Source: Pseudomonadota bacterium
Lineage (GTDB): Bacteria; Pseudomonadota; Gammaproteobacteria; Pseudomonadales; UBA5518
Direction of reading: 5' to 3'
NCBI GenBank assembly: GCA_963204845.1
Contig: CAUJIL010000111.1
Location: 1 to 15,474, forward strand
Length of the DNA stretch: 15,474 bases
Shown here: one piece after another, positions 13,600-15,474 of the stretch
How positions within the stretch are numbered: position 1 is the stretch's first letter
How the letters are laid out: each line of letters opens with the position of its first letter
Translations under genes and position numbers: made by a program
Notes under the pieces: model-generated
Told to the model about the DNA's origin: nothing
The model's database searches: none
The model's input: the letters and a program-made list of their open reading frames with translations, nothing else

Positions 13600-15066
13600 T
13601 CAGGATATCCCGAGCGAGGCCCACATCGCGTCGACGCGGCGTTTAACGTCGGCGTCCATCGCGATCGGACGGCCCCACTCCCGGTTCGTCTCGCCGGGCA
13701 GCTTGCGGGTGGCGTCGAAGCCGACCTTGCCGCCCAGCCCCGCGACCGGGGACGCGAAATCGAGGTAGTCGATCGGCGTGTGGTCGATCAGCAGCGTGTC
13801 GCGCACCGGGTCCATGCGCGTGGTCATCGCCCAGATCACGTCATTCCAGTCGCGCGCGTTCACGTCGTCGTCGGTCACGATCAGGAACTTGGTGTACATG
13901 AACTGACGCAGGAAGGACCACGCCGCCATCATCACGCGCCTGGCGTGTCCGGGATACTGCTTGCGGATCGTGATCACGGCCAGGCGGTACGAGCAGCCTT
14001 CGGGCGGCAGGTAGAAATCCGTGATCTCCGGGAACTGGCGCTGCAGCAACGGCACGAACACCTCGTTCAGCGCGGCGCCGAGCACCGCCGGTTCGTCCGG
14101 CGGCCGTCCGGTGTAAGTGCTGTGGTAGATCGGGTCGTCGCGGTGCGTGAGGCGCTCGACCGTGAACACCGGGAAGCGCTCGACCTCGTTGTAGTAGCCG
14201 GTGTGATCACCGAACGGGCCTTCCTCGGCCAAGTCGTCCGGATGGATGTGTCCCTCGAGCACGATCTCGGCGCTCGCCGGCACCTGCAGGTTGCCCACCG
14301 AGGCGTTGACCAGCAGCGTCTTGGAGCCGCGCAGCAAGCCGGCGAACGCGTATTCCGACAATGTGTCGGGAACCGGCGTGACGGCGCCGAGGATCGTCGC
14401 CGGGTCGGCGCCGAGCGCCACCGCGACCGGGAACGGCTTGCCGGGGTGCTGCTGTTTCCATTCCTGGTAATCCAGCGCGCCGCCGCGATGCGACAGCCAG
14501 CGCATGATCAGGCGGTTCCTGCCGATCAGCTGCATGCGGTAGATGCCAAGGTTCTGGCGTTCCTTGTGCGGGCCGCGCGTGATCACCAGCGGCCAGGTCA
14601 CCAGCGGGCCGACGTCGCCGGGCCAGCAGGTCTGCACCGGCAGCATCGACAGGTCCACGTCGTCGTGCTCGAACACGTTCTGCTGGCATTCGCCGCGCCC
14701 GATCACTTTCGGCGCCATCGCCAGCACCTGGCGGAACACCGGCAGCTGGTTCCAGGCGTCGCGCATCCCGCGTGGCGGGTCGGGCTGGCGCAGGAAGGCG
14801 AGCAGCTCGCCGATTTCGCGCAGGCTCGCGGGGTCGTCACGGCCCATGCCACGCACCACGCGCAGCTGCGTGCCGAACAGGTTGCCGAGCAGCGGGATCC
14901 GCGAGCCCTTGGGGTTTTCGAACAGCAGTGCCGGACCGCCGGCGCGCAGGGTGCGGTCGCAGATCTCGGTGATCTCGAGCCGCGGATCGACCGGCGTCCG
15001 CACGCGCTTGAGCTCGCCGCAGGCCTCGAGCGCCCGGATGAACTCGCGCAGGTCCCGCCAGGACAT
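13600..15066 (-). CDS. ubiD: 4-hydroxy-3-polyprenylbenzoate decarboxylase UbiD
   Basis: A 488-residue UbiD, full length, which removes the carboxyl group from 3-polyprenyl-4-hydroxybenzoate in ubiquinone synthesis using prenylated FMN made by UbiX. The N-terminal domain starts with the typical SWRDLREFIRALEACGELKR. Family motifs include LLFENPKGS (48-56), NLGIYRMQ (172-179, cofactor/metal region), SAEIVLEG (265-272) and EGPFGDHTGYY (282-292), where catalytic and prFMN-binding residues cluster. ATG 15066 lacks a clear ribosome site. The gene follows rho by 22 bases on the same strand, the rho-ubiD order seen in many gammaproteobacteria, and is probably co-transcribed with it. ubiX is not in the window. 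Confidence 0.95.
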   Translation of the reverse strand: MSWRDLREFIRALEACGELKRVRTPVDPRLEITEICDRTLRAGGPALLFENPKGSRIPLLGNLFGTQLRVVRGMGRDDPASLREIGELLAFLRQPDPPRGMRDAWNQLPVFRQVLAMAPKVIGRGECQQNVFEHDDVDLSMLPVQTCWPGDVGPLVTWPLVITRGPHKERQNLGIYRMQLIGRNRLIMRWLSHRGGALDYQEWKQQHPGKPFPVAVALGADPATILGAVTPVPDTLSEYAFAGLLRGSKTLLVNASVGNLQVPASAEIVLEGHIHPDDLAEEGPFGDHTGYYNEVERFPVFTVERLTHRDDPIYHSTYTGRPPDEPAVLGAALNEVFVPLLQRQFPEITDFYLPPEGCSYRLAVITIRKQYPGHARRVMMAAWSFLRQFMYTKFLIVTDDDVNARDWNDVIWAMTTRMDPVRDTLLIDHTPIDYLDFASPVAGLGGKVGFDATRKLPGETNREWGRPIAMDADVKRRVDAMWASLGIS

Positions 15067-15088
15067 GGTGCGTGGGATCCGCCGTCGC

Positions 15089-15474
<386 letters not shown>

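Overview
The window is chromosomal DNA from a GC-rich proteobacterium, most likely a gammaproteobacterium. Evidence for this is the rho-ubiD gene order, a PilU-type twitching ATPase, an AlgZ/AlgR-like (LytS/LytTR) two-component pair, bacterioferritin with Bfd, and UbiD of the ubiquinone pathway. Codon third positions are dominated by G and C, so nearly every gene has long open antisense frames that are not genes. A wax ester synthase/DGAT suggests an environmental, lipid-storing lineage. I cannot name the genus from the sequence alone. I see no tRNA, rRNA, CRISPR array, transposase or phage gene, so this reads as ordinary housekeeping and accessory chromosome and not as an island.

Layout, left to right. 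Bases 1-81 are a low-complexity G/C block ending in 22 consecutive Cs. On the + strand follow an SDR oxidoreductase (135-971), a DUF442/Blh-like small protein (1057-1476), bacterioferritin (1548-2012), bacterioferritin-associated ferredoxin Bfd (2118-2318) and an esterase-D/Fes-fold hydrolase (2387-3484). They meet, tail to tail, a minus-strand sensor kinase/LytTR regulator operon (5418 to 3489). A DmeF-like CDF metal exporter (5601-6560) diverges from the kinase. It ends directly against a minus-strand run that extends from 11099 down to 6561: CBS-domain protein, PEMT/ICMT-like methyltransferase, PilU, WS/DGAT and a second SDR. A + strand NYN/LOTUS putative RNase (11319-12140) diverges from the CBS gene. 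The right end is minus strand: a small lipoprotein, aquaporin Z, UbiD, and the C-terminal 127 residues of Rho, cut by the window edge.

Functional themes: iron storage and release (Bfr with Bfd, with a Fur-like site in front of bfd); storage-lipid synthesis (WS/DGAT directly abutting an SDR); twitching motility (PilU); metal efflux; signalling; ubiquinone synthesis.

The most interesting regulatory signal is a perfect 12-bp direct repeat with exactly 21-bp periodicity immediately upstream of a poor -35 and a good -10 of the sensor-kinase gene. This is the geometry expected of a LytTR binding site, and the operon encodes a LytTR regulator, so autoregulation is a testable proposal. Two further perfect inverted repeats, in front of WS/DGAT and aqpZ, look like operators. 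No convincing intrinsic terminator was seen anywhere, and three convergent gene pairs are separated by only 4, 0 and 15 bases. No obviously new multi-gene system was found.
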